Shown here: piece by piece, positions 52,022 through 61,121 of the stretch
Layout: the number at the start of each line of letters is the position of its first letter
How positions within the stretch are numbered: the first letter of the stretch is position 1
Source: Haladaptatus sp. DJG-WS-42
GTDB taxonomy: Archaea > Halobacteriota > Halobacteria > Halobacteriales > Halococcaceae
DNA: 64,000 bases
Reading direction: 5' to 3'
NCBI RefSeq assembly: GCF_037198285.1
Contig: NZ_CP147243.1
Coordinates: 1,914,422 to 1,978,421 of the forward strand
The notes under the pieces: model-generated
Told to the model about the DNA's origin: nothing
Database searches by the model: none
What the model saw: only the letters and a program-made list of their open reading frames with translations
Made by a program: the position numbers and the translations under genes

Positions 52022-52888
52022 TTAGAAGACACCCACGAGGAAACCAATCCCCATGACAATCAAGACGACAGCCGAGAACGTCGGGAGGTACTTCGCGTAT
52101 CGTTCTACCCGCTCCTCGTAGTGGGTGTAGCCAGCGATGAGCACCATCGTCAGCGCGATGATGCTGATGATGACAGTCAATGCGTACACCGTCATGAGTT
52201 CGAGACAGTAATCAGAGCCCGCACAGAGGGCGATAATCTCGAACTCCTCTTCGTGGGCGAATCCGAGCGCGAACGCGAACCCGGCAATTCCAAGCAACCC
52301 TCTATCGACTGCTTCGTGTTCGTCGGGGTGGTCGTGAGTTTTTGCGTACCGATTGACGAACGGAAGCACGGACAGGATTCGACCGAAAATGCTGCTGCCT
52401 CCGTGTGAATGCGTATGACCGCCGTCATGGGAGTGGTGGGTTTCGTGGCTGTGAGAGACTGTGGGGTCTATCTGGAACTTGAGCGAGCGGGCTAATTGGT
52501 CTGAACCGCTATCCCCATCCAATTCGGTGGTATGCGTGTGACTGTGGTCGTGCGTCTGCTCGCCCTCGTCTGCTCTTTCTGCTCTGCCATGGCGGTATTC
52601 ACGAATTCCGAGGGCGATGAGGAGCACCCCCGCGACGTAGTTCATCCACCCGAGTTGCGTGAGTCCGAAGAAGTCTTTCGCCCAGAAGAACACCAAGACC
52701 ATCGCAATGCTACTTACGAGGTGACCAAATCCAAGCAGGAAGCTGGCGGCGAATCCATGCAGCCACTTCTGCGATTTGTCGAGTGCATAGCTCGCAGCAA
52801 TTGGCCAGCCGTGTCCCGGTTCAATGCCGTGGATGATGCCGAGGATAATCGCACCGAGAAACACTCCTTCGGCTTCCGAGACTACCAT
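52022..52888 (-). CDS. Nickel/cobalt transporter-like protein with His-rich loop
   Basis: 288 residues with about six membrane helices. GIIHGIEPGHGWPIAASYAL carries the H-x4-PGH motif of the RcnA/NicO family, and GFAFALGFAHEEEFEIIALC is the second signature. Between helices 3 and 4 lies a His-rich loop (HDHSHTHT, SHSHETHHSHDGGHTHSHGG) that likely binds metal. It may export or import Ni or Co. ATG 52933 gives a longer N-terminus and remains possible. Confidence 0.85.
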   Translation of the reverse strand: MVVSEAEGVFLGAIILGIIHGIEPGHGWPIAASYALDKSQKWLHGFAASFLLGFGHLVSSIAMVLVFFWAKDFFGLTQLGWMNYVAGVLLIALGIREYRHGRAERADEGEQTHDHSHTHTTELDGDSGSDQLARSLKFQIDPTVSHSHETHHSHDGGHTHSHGGSSIFGRILSVLPFVNRYAKTHDHPDEHEAVDRGLLGIAGFAFALGFAHEEEFEIIALCAGSDYCLELMTVYALTVIISIIALTMVLIAGYTHYEERVERYAKYLPTFSAVVLIVMGIGFLVGVF

Positions 52889-53067
52889 GCTCTCCCTTTG
52901 GTGAAGGTACACGATAACGCTTGTCACGGACATACTCGCGGCAGCTCAACACGTGTTGGTGGGCAAACCAAGAGGCGATTCACCTCCCCAACTCCACGTC
53001 GGCGAAAACCGCCTTCACAGGGTTTGTCGGTAGAATTTATGCTGTCGCTGTGCGTGGTTCTAGCATC

Positions 53068-54015
53068 GTGCTCCGGGTATCCATGGCGCTCGGCAACTCA
53101 GACCGCGTCGCCCCTCTGAAAGACGGGACCGTGAAATTTGACGGGTTCGAGGCGGCTATCGAAACCGTCTCGCCGTTGGTGTTGTTCCGTCGAACCGTCG
53201 AGGAGGCGACGTACGATGTCGCAGAGATGAGCGCCTCAACGTACACGAACTGGGTCGCCCGCGGGGACTGTCCGTACGTCGGCCTTCCCGTGTTCACCGC
53301 TCGTGCGTTCCCCCAGTCGTCGATTTTTGTCGCCGATGGAATCGAGGAGCCCGCAGCCCTCCGCGGCGGAACCGTTGGCGTGTTTCCCGAGTACCAAATC
53401 ACGACCGCGACGATGGTCCGTGGCTTGCTTACCCACGAGTACGACCTCCCGCCCGAGGAGCTTTCGTGGGTCACGGCTCGTGCGGAGAAACTCCCTATCG
53501 ACCCCTCAAACGGGGTCGAACTGCACGTCGCACCACCAGAAACGAACCTCGAAACATTGCTCGCAGCCGGGGAGCTAGACGCGCTCATCACACCGTTCAC
53601 GCCCGAGAAACTCGGTGATGGCATCAGTCGGCTGTTCCCGTCTCCGAAAGTCGCGGCAAAGGCGTACTACGAACAAACCGGGATTTTCCCGGTAATCCGG
53701 TTGCTTGTCTGCAAACGGAGCGTCTATGAGCGCCACCCGTGGGTCGTGACCGCGCTGTTCGACGCCTTCACGGAAGCGAAGTCGGTGGCCCAAGAGCGCT
53801 TGACCTCGATGACCCTCCCGCCCGTGATGCTCCCGTGGCTTGACGACCACGTCGCCGAAACGCAGGCTGCCCTCGGCGAGGATTACTGGCCGTACGGGCT
53901 GGCCGCGAACTATCCGTCGCTCAAAGCGTTCGTCGAATACTCACATGAGCAGGGACTCGCGGCAAAGCCAGTCGCGCCCGAAGACCTGTTTGCAGCCGAG
54001 TTCCACGACCGATGA
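53068..54015 (+). CDS. 4,5-dihydroxyphthalate decarboxylase-family protein (PBP2 fold), copy 1
   Basis: 315 residues without a signal peptide. ATYDVAEMSASTYTNWVARG, CPYVGLPVFTARAFPQSSIF and TVGVFPEYQITTATMVRGLL match the decarboxylase Pht5 and its relatives, which have a periplasmic-binding-protein fold but act in the cytoplasm. The closest partner is the divergent gene at 55075-56055. GTG 53068 is chosen because MLRVSMALGNSDR then lines up with MTVELTMATGESDR of that partner; ATG 53083 would cut the first beta strand. It could instead be a binding protein lacking its leader. Confidence 0.8.
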   Translation: MLRVSMALGNSDRVAPLKDGTVKFDGFEAAIETVSPLVLFRRTVEEATYDVAEMSASTYTNWVARGDCPYVGLPVFTARAFPQSSIFVADGIEEPAALRGGTVGVFPEYQITTATMVRGLLTHEYDLPPEELSWVTARAEKLPIDPSNGVELHVAPPETNLETLLAAGELDALITPFTPEKLGDGISRLFPSPKVAAKAYYEQTGIFPVIRLLVCKRSVYERHPWVVTALFDAFTEAKSVAQERLTSMTLPPVMLPWLDDHVAETQAALGEDYWPYGLAANYPSLKAFVEYSHEQGLAAKPVAPEDLFAAEFHDR

Positions 54016-54070
54016 GTCGTCTTCGCTCGCGCCAATCTTTTTGCTATTTCCCGTCCAACTATGTGCTAGG

Positions 54071-55063
54071 ATGACAGCGAGGCGTCCCTCCAGCCGTGGG
54101 CCACGCGCCGAGAGCGCGTCCGTCGCGGGATTAGCAGACCAATTTGTCGAGGTGAACGGGATTCGGACGCGATTTTACGAATACGGCGAGGGAGAGCCCA
54201 TCGTCCTCCTGCACGGCGGGAGTTGGGACCCACACTTCAGCGCGAACGATTGGTCGCTGAACATCGAACCGCTCGCCGAACGGTTTCACGTTATCGCCCC
54301 GGACCGAATCGCCTCCGGAATGACCGACAACCCAGCGACGCCCGCAGCGTACACCTATCAGACCGAACTCGACCATATTCTCGCGTTCATCGACCACCTT
54401 GGACTCGACGAATACCACCTCATCGGGTCGTCTCGCGGTGGCGGCCTTGCCGGGCGAATCGCAGTCGAAACCCCTGACCGCGTCAAAACGATTATCAGCG
54501 CGAACAGCGCCACGCTCTCGCCGAGAGGCCCCGGTGATGTGAACTTCCGTCGCCACCGGCTGAAACGAGGGCTGCCCACCGATGAAACCTCGCCCACGTT
54601 CCACGAGGACACGTTCCGCTACATTGCCGAGATGTACTCGTACAACACCGACCACATCACCGACGAGTACGTGAACGCGGCTGCGTACATGATGCGCCAG
54701 CCAAAGGCAGCAGCGCGCCACGCGGTCATGGAACAGCTCAGCACCGACCCAGACCTCTTCGCGCTCCACGGCTTTGCGGACACGTGGATGCACTCGGTCA
54801 GCGAACACATGGCGGAGACCCACCGTCGCATCAATGAAGGTGTGTACCAGTTTCCAACGCTCATCGTGTGGGGGAGAAACGACCTTACCGTGCGCATGTC
54901 CGCGGGGATTCGGCTGTTCGATATGCTGTCGGCAACCGGGTCGCCGGTCAGGTTTCACCTCATGAGCCACTGTGGCCACTTCCCGTATCGTGAACACCCG
55001 ACCGAGTTCAACAGTGTCGTGACGGCGTTCATCGACTACTGGAGCGACCGGGACGCTTCGTAG
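54071..55063 (+). CDS. Alpha/beta hydrolase (meta-cleavage-product or amide hydrolase type)
   Basis: 330 residues. PIVLLHGGSWDPHFSANDWS forms the oxyanion loop, IGSSRGGGLAGRIA the nucleophile elbow with Ser, LIVWGRNDLTVRM holds the Asp, and MSHCGHFPYREHP the catalytic His. The family includes MhpC/BphD ring-fission-product hydrolases and NicD-type deformylases. It follows copy 1 of the decarboxylase family by 55 bases on the same strand. The ATG at 54071 gives a Ser/Arg-rich start. Confidence 0.88.
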   Translation: MTARRPSSRGPRAESASVAGLADQFVEVNGIRTRFYEYGEGEPIVLLHGGSWDPHFSANDWSLNIEPLAERFHVIAPDRIASGMTDNPATPAAYTYQTELDHILAFIDHLGLDEYHLIGSSRGGGLAGRIAVETPDRVKTIISANSATLSPRGPGDVNFRRHRLKRGLPTDETSPTFHEDTFRYIAEMYSYNTDHITDEYVNAAAYMMRQPKAAARHAVMEQLSTDPDLFALHGFADTWMHSVSEHMAETHRRINEGVYQFPTLIVWGRNDLTVRMSAGIRLFDMLSATGSPVRFHLMSHCGHFPYREHPTEFNSVVTAFIDYWSDRDAS

Positions 55064-55074
55064 CCACTTCTGTG

Positions 55075-56055
55075 TCAGCCGCTCGCAGGTGGCCTGTCGC
55101 CCGTCTCACGCAACTCGTCGACGAACAGGTCGGCTGGAGCTACTTTCCGCGGCGTCAACCCCTGTTCGTCCATATATTGGCACATCATCTCGATGTCGGC
55201 GCGGTTCGGGACGAACCCGTACGGCCAGAAGTTCTCTCCCAGTATGGCTCGCGTCTCTTGTAGGTGGTCGATGAGCCACGGAAGCGTCACCGGGAGCGCC
55301 GCAGACGTGTCAAGGCGCTCGATTGCGAGGGCTTTGGCTTCCTCCATCGCGGTGTAGACGCTGGTGGCAATCCACGGGTTTTCTTCGTACACCTCGCGGC
55401 GGAGCAACAACGCGTGCATGATGGGAAAGAGGCCGGTTCGTCGGTAGTACGCCGCTTCCACTGCTTTGAAATTCGGAAACAACCGTTCGACGCCGCGCCC
55501 CAGCGTCTCCGGGGTGAGCGGTGACACGAGCGCGTCGAGGTCGCCGCGTGCGACCATCGCCGCAAAGTCAGCGCCCTCGGGGGCGACGCGTTTTTCGACG
55601 CCCGGAGGGAGGGAAATGGGCAGGCGTTCTTCTCTCGCGGTCACCCAGTCGATGTCTTTCGGGTGAACGTCGTATTCGTGGGCGAGCAAGCCACGAACCA
55701 CGACCGCGGCCGTGGTCTGATACTCTGCGGGAATTCCGACGGTCTTCCCCACGAGGGCTGCGGGGTCTCCAATCGCTGCGTCCTCATTCACGTAAATCGC
55801 TGAGTGACGGAACATGCGTGACGGAAACACGGGAAGGCCGACGTACGGACAGTCCCCGCGCGTCGCCCAGATGATGTAGGTCGCAAAGCTCATCTCCACG
55901 ATGTCGTACGTAGCCGATTTCACGGTCTCCCTGAAGAGGACGGGCAGCGGGCGCGTGACCGGCGAAAGGTCGATTCCTTTGGGCGTTACCGCTCCCGTGT
56001 GGATGGGGCGAATCCGGTCTGATTCCCCAGTGGCCATCGTCAGCTCGACAGTCAT
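55075..56055 (-). CDS. 4,5-dihydroxyphthalate decarboxylase-family protein (PBP2 fold), copy 2
   Basis: 326 residues without a signal peptide. It matches copy 1 along its length: ATYDIVEMSFATYIIWATRG, CPYVGLPVFPSRMFRHSAIY, TVGIPAEYQTTAAVVVRGLL, WVTAREERLP and the late WPYGFVPNRADIEMMCQYMD. The two differ enough to suggest different substrates or an old duplication. It converges on the hydrolase gene (12-base gap) and lies 89 bases behind the permease stop. The start MTVELTMATG defines the family N-terminus. Confidence 0.82.
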   Translation of the reverse strand: MTVELTMATGESDRIRPIHTGAVTPKGIDLSPVTRPLPVLFRETVKSATYDIVEMSFATYIIWATRGDCPYVGLPVFPSRMFRHSAIYVNEDAAIGDPAALVGKTVGIPAEYQTTAAVVVRGLLAHEYDVHPKDIDWVTAREERLPISLPPGVEKRVAPEGADFAAMVARGDLDALVSPLTPETLGRGVERLFPNFKAVEAAYYRRTGLFPIMHALLLRREVYEENPWIATSVYTAMEEAKALAIERLDTSAALPVTLPWLIDHLQETRAILGENFWPYGFVPNRADIEMMCQYMDEQGLTPRKVAPADLFVDELRETGDRPPASG

Positions 56056-56144
56056 AGGTAAAAATCGCCGCGAACGGGTAAATAGACTCGTCTCGCTCCC
56101 AGTGGGTTCGCCAGCACTCGGAGGTCGTCTGCGGTGGGTGGCAC

Positions 56145-57878
56145 TCAGTAGCTGCGAGAGCTCCCAACCCACCGCGACAGGAGGATGAAGATGGTGAGTA
56201 CGATGATGAACAGCATCGAGATTGCCGAAATCTGTGGCAGGAAGCTCGCACCCCGCTCGTACAGTAACAGGATGTGCGCCGAAAGGACGTAGTTCCCGGC
56301 GGTCAGGAGCAAGATGATGGCGCTGAGTTCCTTTGCTGACTCAACGAAGATGAACAGCATCGAGTTGACGATCCCTTCTGCCAGCAGCGGCAAGGTGATT
56401 CTGCGGAATCTCGCAAGCCAGCCCCAGCCAACGATCTGGGCGGCCTCTTCGAGTTCGTCGGAAATCTGGATGAGGCTCGTCGAGATAATGCGGACGGCGT
56501 GTGGAATCTTGAGGAACACGATGGCGATGACGAGCGGGTAAATCGTCCCGTAGATGGTGGAGAAACCGGGGACGATGAACACCATCCAGAAGATGGCAAG
56601 CCCGTAGACGATTGGCGGAATTCCGAGCGAGAGCGTGGCGATGTAATCACCGATTCGAGAGAACGAGTAGCCCGTCTTGAGGATGGCGTAGGAGATGAAC
56701 ACCGAAAGCAGCGTCGTGCCGAGTGCGCTGACCGTCGCCACGAACAACGTGTTCATGGCGATTCTCCCGAGCGTGCTCGTCCCCAATATCTCGACGTAGT
56801 TCCGGAACGTGACGGCGGTGAGCGGGCCGGTCAGCCCGGGGATGATGCTCAGATTCGGCGACAGCGACATGAGTAACACCGTGAGAATCGGAATCACGAA
56901 CTCGACGAACCAGATGAAAAAGCAAAACGACGTGGCGAGGTACTTGTACCGGCCGAGGTCGATTGGGGCGTGGGTCACGCCGCTCCCGCCGACGGTTTCG
57001 AACCGGTAGGTGCGTTGGGTGACATAGTGGTAGATGGCGATGATGACGAGCGCGACCACGAGGTAGATAAGTGCGATGACGCTCGCTTCGTCGTACTGTG
57101 GAACCGCCCGTCGCGTAATCAGAAAGTAAATCCGCGTTGCGAGGGTCTGGAGCCCGCCCTGTACCGACCCGAACAGTAATGGGTACTCGAAGTTGCCAAA
57201 GCCGTAGAGGGTGATGAGGAGGAACACGGAGATGAGTCCCGGAGCCATCAAACGGATGGTGACTTTCCGAAACGTAGTGAGCGGGCCGTAACCCGAGATT
57301 CGTGACGCCTCTTCGAGTTCAGCACCGATGTGTTTGAGGGCGGGCTCTAAAATGATGTATGCCAACGGGACGCCACCGAAGCCAATGGCGAAGACGATGC
57401 CCCAGAACGAATAGATGTTGAAAAACGTGAATCCGAGGAGTTTCTGACTGTAGATGTTGACGAAACCGATTCGGGGAGAGAACGCGAGAATCCACCCGAT
57501 TGCCCGCACGACGCCGGGGACGGTTATCGAGAGGAGAATTCCGGCTCTGAGCCATCGTTTCCCGAGGACGTTCGTTCGCACCACAAGCCACGCGAACGTT
57601 CCGCCAACGACCACCGAGACAGTGCCGCCGAGCACGCCAATAAGCAGTGTCGTCCAGAGAAGTTGGTAGGTTTCGGGGTTGAGGAACACGCGCTCGAACG
57701 TCTCTATGTTCACGGCTTGGTCGTTGTTGAACGAGAAGAACAGCGTCCCGATGAAAATCGACGCAAAGAGGACGATAATCGCGATGAATACCAAGAGCGT
57801 GATGGCCATGGGCAGATGTTTCACATCCTGTCTGCTTATCGAACGCTCTGGAAGCCCGGCGATGTCCCTCAAACTCAT
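56145..57878 (-). CDS. Double ABC-importer permease (iron/thiamine-type)
   Basis: 577 residues with about twelve membrane helices. Two permease halves are fused. EAA-type loops appear as ELEEASRISGYGPLTTFRKV in the first half and ELEEAAQIVGWGWLARFRRI in the second. This layout is that of SfuB/ThiP/PotB-like importers. The ATPase (59944) and the binding lipoprotein (61814) lie on other strands nearby. No other permease is in the window. A TATACAATA box lies about 27 bases before the ATG. Confidence 0.92.
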   Translation of the reverse strand: MSLRDIAGLPERSISRQDVKHLPMAITLLVFIAIIVLFASIFIGTLFFSFNNDQAVNIETFERVFLNPETYQLLWTTLLIGVLGGTVSVVVGGTFAWLVVRTNVLGKRWLRAGILLSITVPGVVRAIGWILAFSPRIGFVNIYSQKLLGFTFFNIYSFWGIVFAIGFGGVPLAYIILEPALKHIGAELEEASRISGYGPLTTFRKVTIRLMAPGLISVFLLITLYGFGNFEYPLLFGSVQGGLQTLATRIYFLITRRAVPQYDEASVIALIYLVVALVIIAIYHYVTQRTYRFETVGGSGVTHAPIDLGRYKYLATSFCFFIWFVEFVIPILTVLLMSLSPNLSIIPGLTGPLTAVTFRNYVEILGTSTLGRIAMNTLFVATVSALGTTLLSVFISYAILKTGYSFSRIGDYIATLSLGIPPIVYGLAIFWMVFIVPGFSTIYGTIYPLVIAIVFLKIPHAVRIISTSLIQISDELEEAAQIVGWGWLARFRRITLPLLAEGIVNSMLFIFVESAKELSAIILLLTAGNYVLSAHILLLYERGASFLPQISAISMLFIIVLTIFILLSRWVGSSRSY

Positions 57879-57963
57879 GTCCTAACGTATGGTATTGTAT
57901 AGCAATCCACATAGATGTTTCTTAAAGAGTGCTGACCGGACATCGCATCGACCACCTCTCTGG

Positions 57964-59106
57964 TCAGCGGTTCTGTTGTTTCAGCAGGCTGGAATCGAGC
58001 GTCACGCCGAGGTCGAGTTCTTCGGCGATATCATAGAGCACCGACCCGACCGCAGACAGGTCGGCCGGGACGCCCGCGACGAAAAAGCCGGTGATGTCGT
58101 CGGCGTTCGTTCGGGCGACCGTTTCCCCGCCAACCAACTGCGCGAGCGTCACGGCAGATTTCCCCCAGTCGGCCGGTTCGCTTGCCTTGCGGTAGTATTC
58201 GAGGCGGGGGACGGGGTGGGCGGTCTCGGTGACGTAGGTGTTCCACGTGTTCTGGTAGAACTCCTGTTGGCTGTATTCGGTTCCGTGGAGGCGGTGTTGG
58301 ACGACGCCGGGGAAGTTCGTCCCGAATGCGTCGAGCGCGTCCGAGGTGAAAAATCCCTTCGGGGCCTCTTGGTGGCTGATGATGCTCACATGCATGCCGG
58401 GTTCGAGCCAGTCCAACTCGAAGACGGGCCCCGAGGAGTTGGTCGCACACTGTACGATGTCGGCTCCGGCCATGGCCTCCTGTGGGGTGTCGACGACGAC
58501 CACGTCTGCCGAGACGCGCTCATCAAGCCGGGCAACGAAGTCCGTGCGATGGTCGTGTGTCGGTGAGAACACCTTGATGACATCGAGGTCGAACAGCGCG
58601 TCGTAGGCCTGGACATGCCACGTCGCCTGCCACCCCGAGCCGAGGACAGCGAGCGTCCGTGCATCCTCGTTTGCAAAGTATTTCGACCCGAGCACGCTGC
58701 TTCCCGCGACGCGGTGTGCCGAGACGACGGCGAAGGGGAACAACGCGAGGAGGTCACTGGTGTTCGTGCTGAACAGCGCGATGACGCCGTTGTACTGTCC
58801 GTCAGCGTCCGAAATCCGCTCTTTCACGCGGCCGCCCTTTCGAATCGGCCAGTGGCTGATGTCTGAGTTGATACGGACCGCACCAACCCCGAACGCCTCG
58901 GTGACGCCAGCCATCGTCGTGAGCTGGTGGAGCGCCGGTTTGGTGGCTTCAGCCGGTGGATTCGCGGGTGCGCTCTCGATGGTTTCCATGAACGTCGTCG
59001 CCGCTCGCCCCGCGGCGAACTCCTCGTGCAGCGTCTCCAGCGCGGCGATGCTGTCGGCGAGTCTGAGATGCTCGCGAATGGCTTCCTCAGGGATGATTCG
59101 AACCAT
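57964..59106 (-). CDS. Ornithine cyclodeaminase-family protein, divergent
   Basis: 380 residues, longer than the usual 320. TLAVLGSGWQATWHVQAYDA is the Rossmann motif (GSGWQA in place of GAGxQA), FGVGAVRINSDISHWPI and GMHVSIISHQEAPKGFFTSD are family blocks. About 50 extra residues lie near TEYSQQEFYQNTWNTYVTET. Members of this branch occur in catabolic clusters and may act on imino or amino acids. It sits 45 bases before the isochorismatase-type gene and in the same direction. Confidence 0.82.
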   Translation of the reverse strand: MVRIIPEEAIREHLRLADSIAALETLHEEFAAGRAATTFMETIESAPANPPAEATKPALHQLTTMAGVTEAFGVGAVRINSDISHWPIRKGGRVKERISDADGQYNGVIALFSTNTSDLLALFPFAVVSAHRVAGSSVLGSKYFANEDARTLAVLGSGWQATWHVQAYDALFDLDVIKVFSPTHDHRTDFVARLDERVSADVVVVDTPQEAMAGADIVQCATNSSGPVFELDWLEPGMHVSIISHQEAPKGFFTSDALDAFGTNFPGVVQHRLHGTEYSQQEFYQNTWNTYVTETAHPVPRLEYYRKASEPADWGKSAVTLAQLVGGETVARTNADDITGFFVAGVPADLSAVGSVLYDIAEELDLGVTLDSSLLKQQNR

Positions 59107-59151
59107 GTTATACTATGACGCACCGGGGAGATATATTTGCTATCGGTTGTT

Positions 59152-59754
59152 TCACACGGTTTCGGGCGGTGTGAGCGGAGGTAACGCGATGTCGCTGCTC
59201 TCTCGAACGTCGCCGAAGTATTGCTGTGCGGTCTTTAGCGCCGCCTCGTGAAGCTCTGACTCGAGCGACAGACAGCAATCTGAGAGCAGTGTCACCCGAT
59301 AGTCGCGGTTGTATGCCCCGTGCATGGTGCTTGCGACGCAGACGTTCGTGCTCGCCCCCGCGAGGAGGACGTGGGAGACGTTGTTGGTCGAGAGATAGAG
59401 GTCGAGGTCGGTCTGGAAAAAGCCGCTGTACCGGTGTTTCGTGACGACTGGGTCGGTGGCTCGCACGTCGAGTTCAGGGACGAAGTCGGCTCCTTCCGTT
59501 CCAGCGCGACAGACCATCCCCCGAGGGCGGTCGTACCGTCGATTCCACTCGTCTGAGACGGTGTAGTCGTGGTGAATCGTCCGGACAAAGATGGGGGTTC
59601 GCCCCGAGGCTCTGTAGTGGTCGAGAAACGCCCGAACATTCTCAAGTTTCGGTTGCAACACTGGGTGGGCTTCGAATACCGTGCCGTCTTGGCTGACTTG
59701 CTTGCAGAAATCCTTCTGGAGGTCGATGAGGACCAACACCGGGTCCGAAATCAT
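59152..59754 (-). CDS. Isochorismatase-family cysteine hydrolase, second
   Basis: 200 residues. The triad is Asp in VLVLIDLQKDFC, Lys in VVTKHRYSGFF and Cys in LLAGASTNVCVAST. RGMVCRAGTEGADFVPEL and LLSDCCLSLESELHEAAL are family blocks. It resembles amide hydrolases of ring catabolism such as maleamate amidohydrolase, as well as nicotinamidase-type enzymes. Its position beside the cyclodeaminase-like gene and the importer suggests an amide-containing intermediate. Confidence 0.88.
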   Translation of the reverse strand: MISDPVLVLIDLQKDFCKQVSQDGTVFEAHPVLQPKLENVRAFLDHYRASGRTPIFVRTIHHDYTVSDEWNRRYDRPRGMVCRAGTEGADFVPELDVRATDPVVTKHRYSGFFQTDLDLYLSTNNVSHVLLAGASTNVCVASTMHGAYNRDYRVTLLSDCCLSLESELHEAALKTAQQYFGDVRESSDIALPPLTPPETV

Positions 59755-59901
59755 GGCTAGTCATTCGGGTCGTATCAGGTTAAACGCTCCTCTCCGCCCA
59801 CTGACCGGCGCTCACAGGCCAGTCGAAAGAAGAGAGAACTGGGAGCTAATGCGCCCTTGTGGCCGAAACCTCCGGATGACGTGAGTGTTCTGAAGATGCA
59901 T

Positions 59902-59943
59902 TTATATGATTGAAGTACATTACGTTACGTGATAACAACCGTC
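59902..59943 (+). promoter_or_regulatory. Promoter of the ABC ATPase gene
   Basis: TTTATATGA near 59900 is about 35 bases before the ATG at 59944. The stretch ACGTTACGTGATAAC between box and start includes repeats of ACGT that could be an operator. Confidence 0.4.
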
Positions 59944-61092
59944 ATGCCGATCATAGAGCTTCAAAACGTTGATAAGTTTTTCCAGAGTGGTGGGCAAAAG
60001 ATAAAAGCGGTAGACGACGTCTCGTTCGAGGTGCATCGCGGCGAAATATTCACGCTACTCGGGCCAAGCGGCTGTGGGAAAACGACGACGTTGCGATGTA
60101 TCGCCGGACTCGAACCGATCGACGGTGGGCAAATTCTCTTCTCTGACACGGTTGTTTCAGAGCCGAACAAAACCGTTCCGCCCGAGCACCGAGAAATCGG
60201 GTTTATGTACCAGTCGTACGCGCTGTGGCCGCACATGACGGTATCTGAGAATATTTCGTTCGCACTCAAGGGACGAAAGTACCCGAAAGAGAACCGAAAA
60301 GAACGCATCGAAGACTTACTCGAACTGGCTGCCCTCGAAGGGATGGGAAACCGCTATCCATCGGAGTTGAGCGGGGGGCAGCGCCAGCGCGTTGCGTTCA
60401 TGCGCGCCATCTCCTACGAGCCAGAAGTGCTCCTCATGGACGAGCCATTGAGCAACTTAGACCTGAACCAGCGCCAACGGATGCGAAAAGAGCTGCTCAA
60501 GGTGCTCAAAGAACGCCAGATTACGACGGTGTACGTGACCCACGACCAGGAAGAAGCGTTCGAAATCTCGGACACGATTATCGTCATGAACGAGGGGCGA
60601 GTCGTCCAACAAGGAACCCCCGAAGAAATCTACAACGACCCACAATCTACGTTCGTGGCGAACTTCGTCGGCGACGTGAACATCTTCGACGTGGATTTCC
60701 TCCACTCGAACGACGGCGAGGCGTTCTGTGAGGTGAAGGGCGCAACGCCCGCGTTCTCAATTCGGTGCAGTCACAACGGAAACGCCATTGATGGGAACCT
60801 TTCGGTTGCCGTTCGCCCAGAGAACATCACGCTGCGAGGGATTTCGGATACTGGCTCCGCGCCGGACACCGCGAACACAATCGATCTCGGTGACGGGTTG
60901 CAAGAATCGGAGGTGAATACCTACGAAGGAACGGTCATCGAGTCGTACTACCGCGGGCTGTTCACGTTGACGATGGTTGACCTCAACGGACTCATCATCA
61001 AGGTGAACACACAAGACCGCGAGTTCGCGGATGGCGACGACATCTTGATCGATATTCTCCCCGAGCACGCAGACCTCATCGCAGAAGTCTAA
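59944..61092 (+). CDS. ABC-importer ATP-binding protein
   Basis: 382 residues. LLGPSGCGKTTTLRCIAGLE is Walker A, LSGGQRQRVAF the signature, VLLMDEPLSNLD Walker B, and VTHDQEEAFEISD the H-loop. The C-terminal third (about 245-382) is a TOBE-type regulatory domain (LSVAVRPENITLRGI). Sequence and length fit the Fe/thiamine/spermidine group, as does the double permease. The start MPIIELQNVDKFF fits better than an in-frame GTG 15 bases upstream. Confidence 0.94.
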   Translation: MPIIELQNVDKFFQSGGQKIKAVDDVSFEVHRGEIFTLLGPSGCGKTTTLRCIAGLEPIDGGQILFSDTVVSEPNKTVPPEHREIGFMYQSYALWPHMTVSENISFALKGRKYPKENRKERIEDLLELAALEGMGNRYPSELSGGQRQRVAFMRAISYEPEVLLMDEPLSNLDLNQRQRMRKELLKVLKERQITTVYVTHDQEEAFEISDTIIVMNEGRVVQQGTPEEIYNDPQSTFVANFVGDVNIFDVDFLHSNDGEAFCEVKGATPAFSIRCSHNGNAIDGNLSVAVRPENITLRGISDTGSAPDTANTIDLGDGLQESEVNTYEGTVIESYYRGLFTLTMVDLNGLIIKVNTQDREFADGDDILIDILPEHADLIAEV

Positions 61093-61121
61093 CACACTGC
61101 TCACGGGCTATTTTTCGGATA

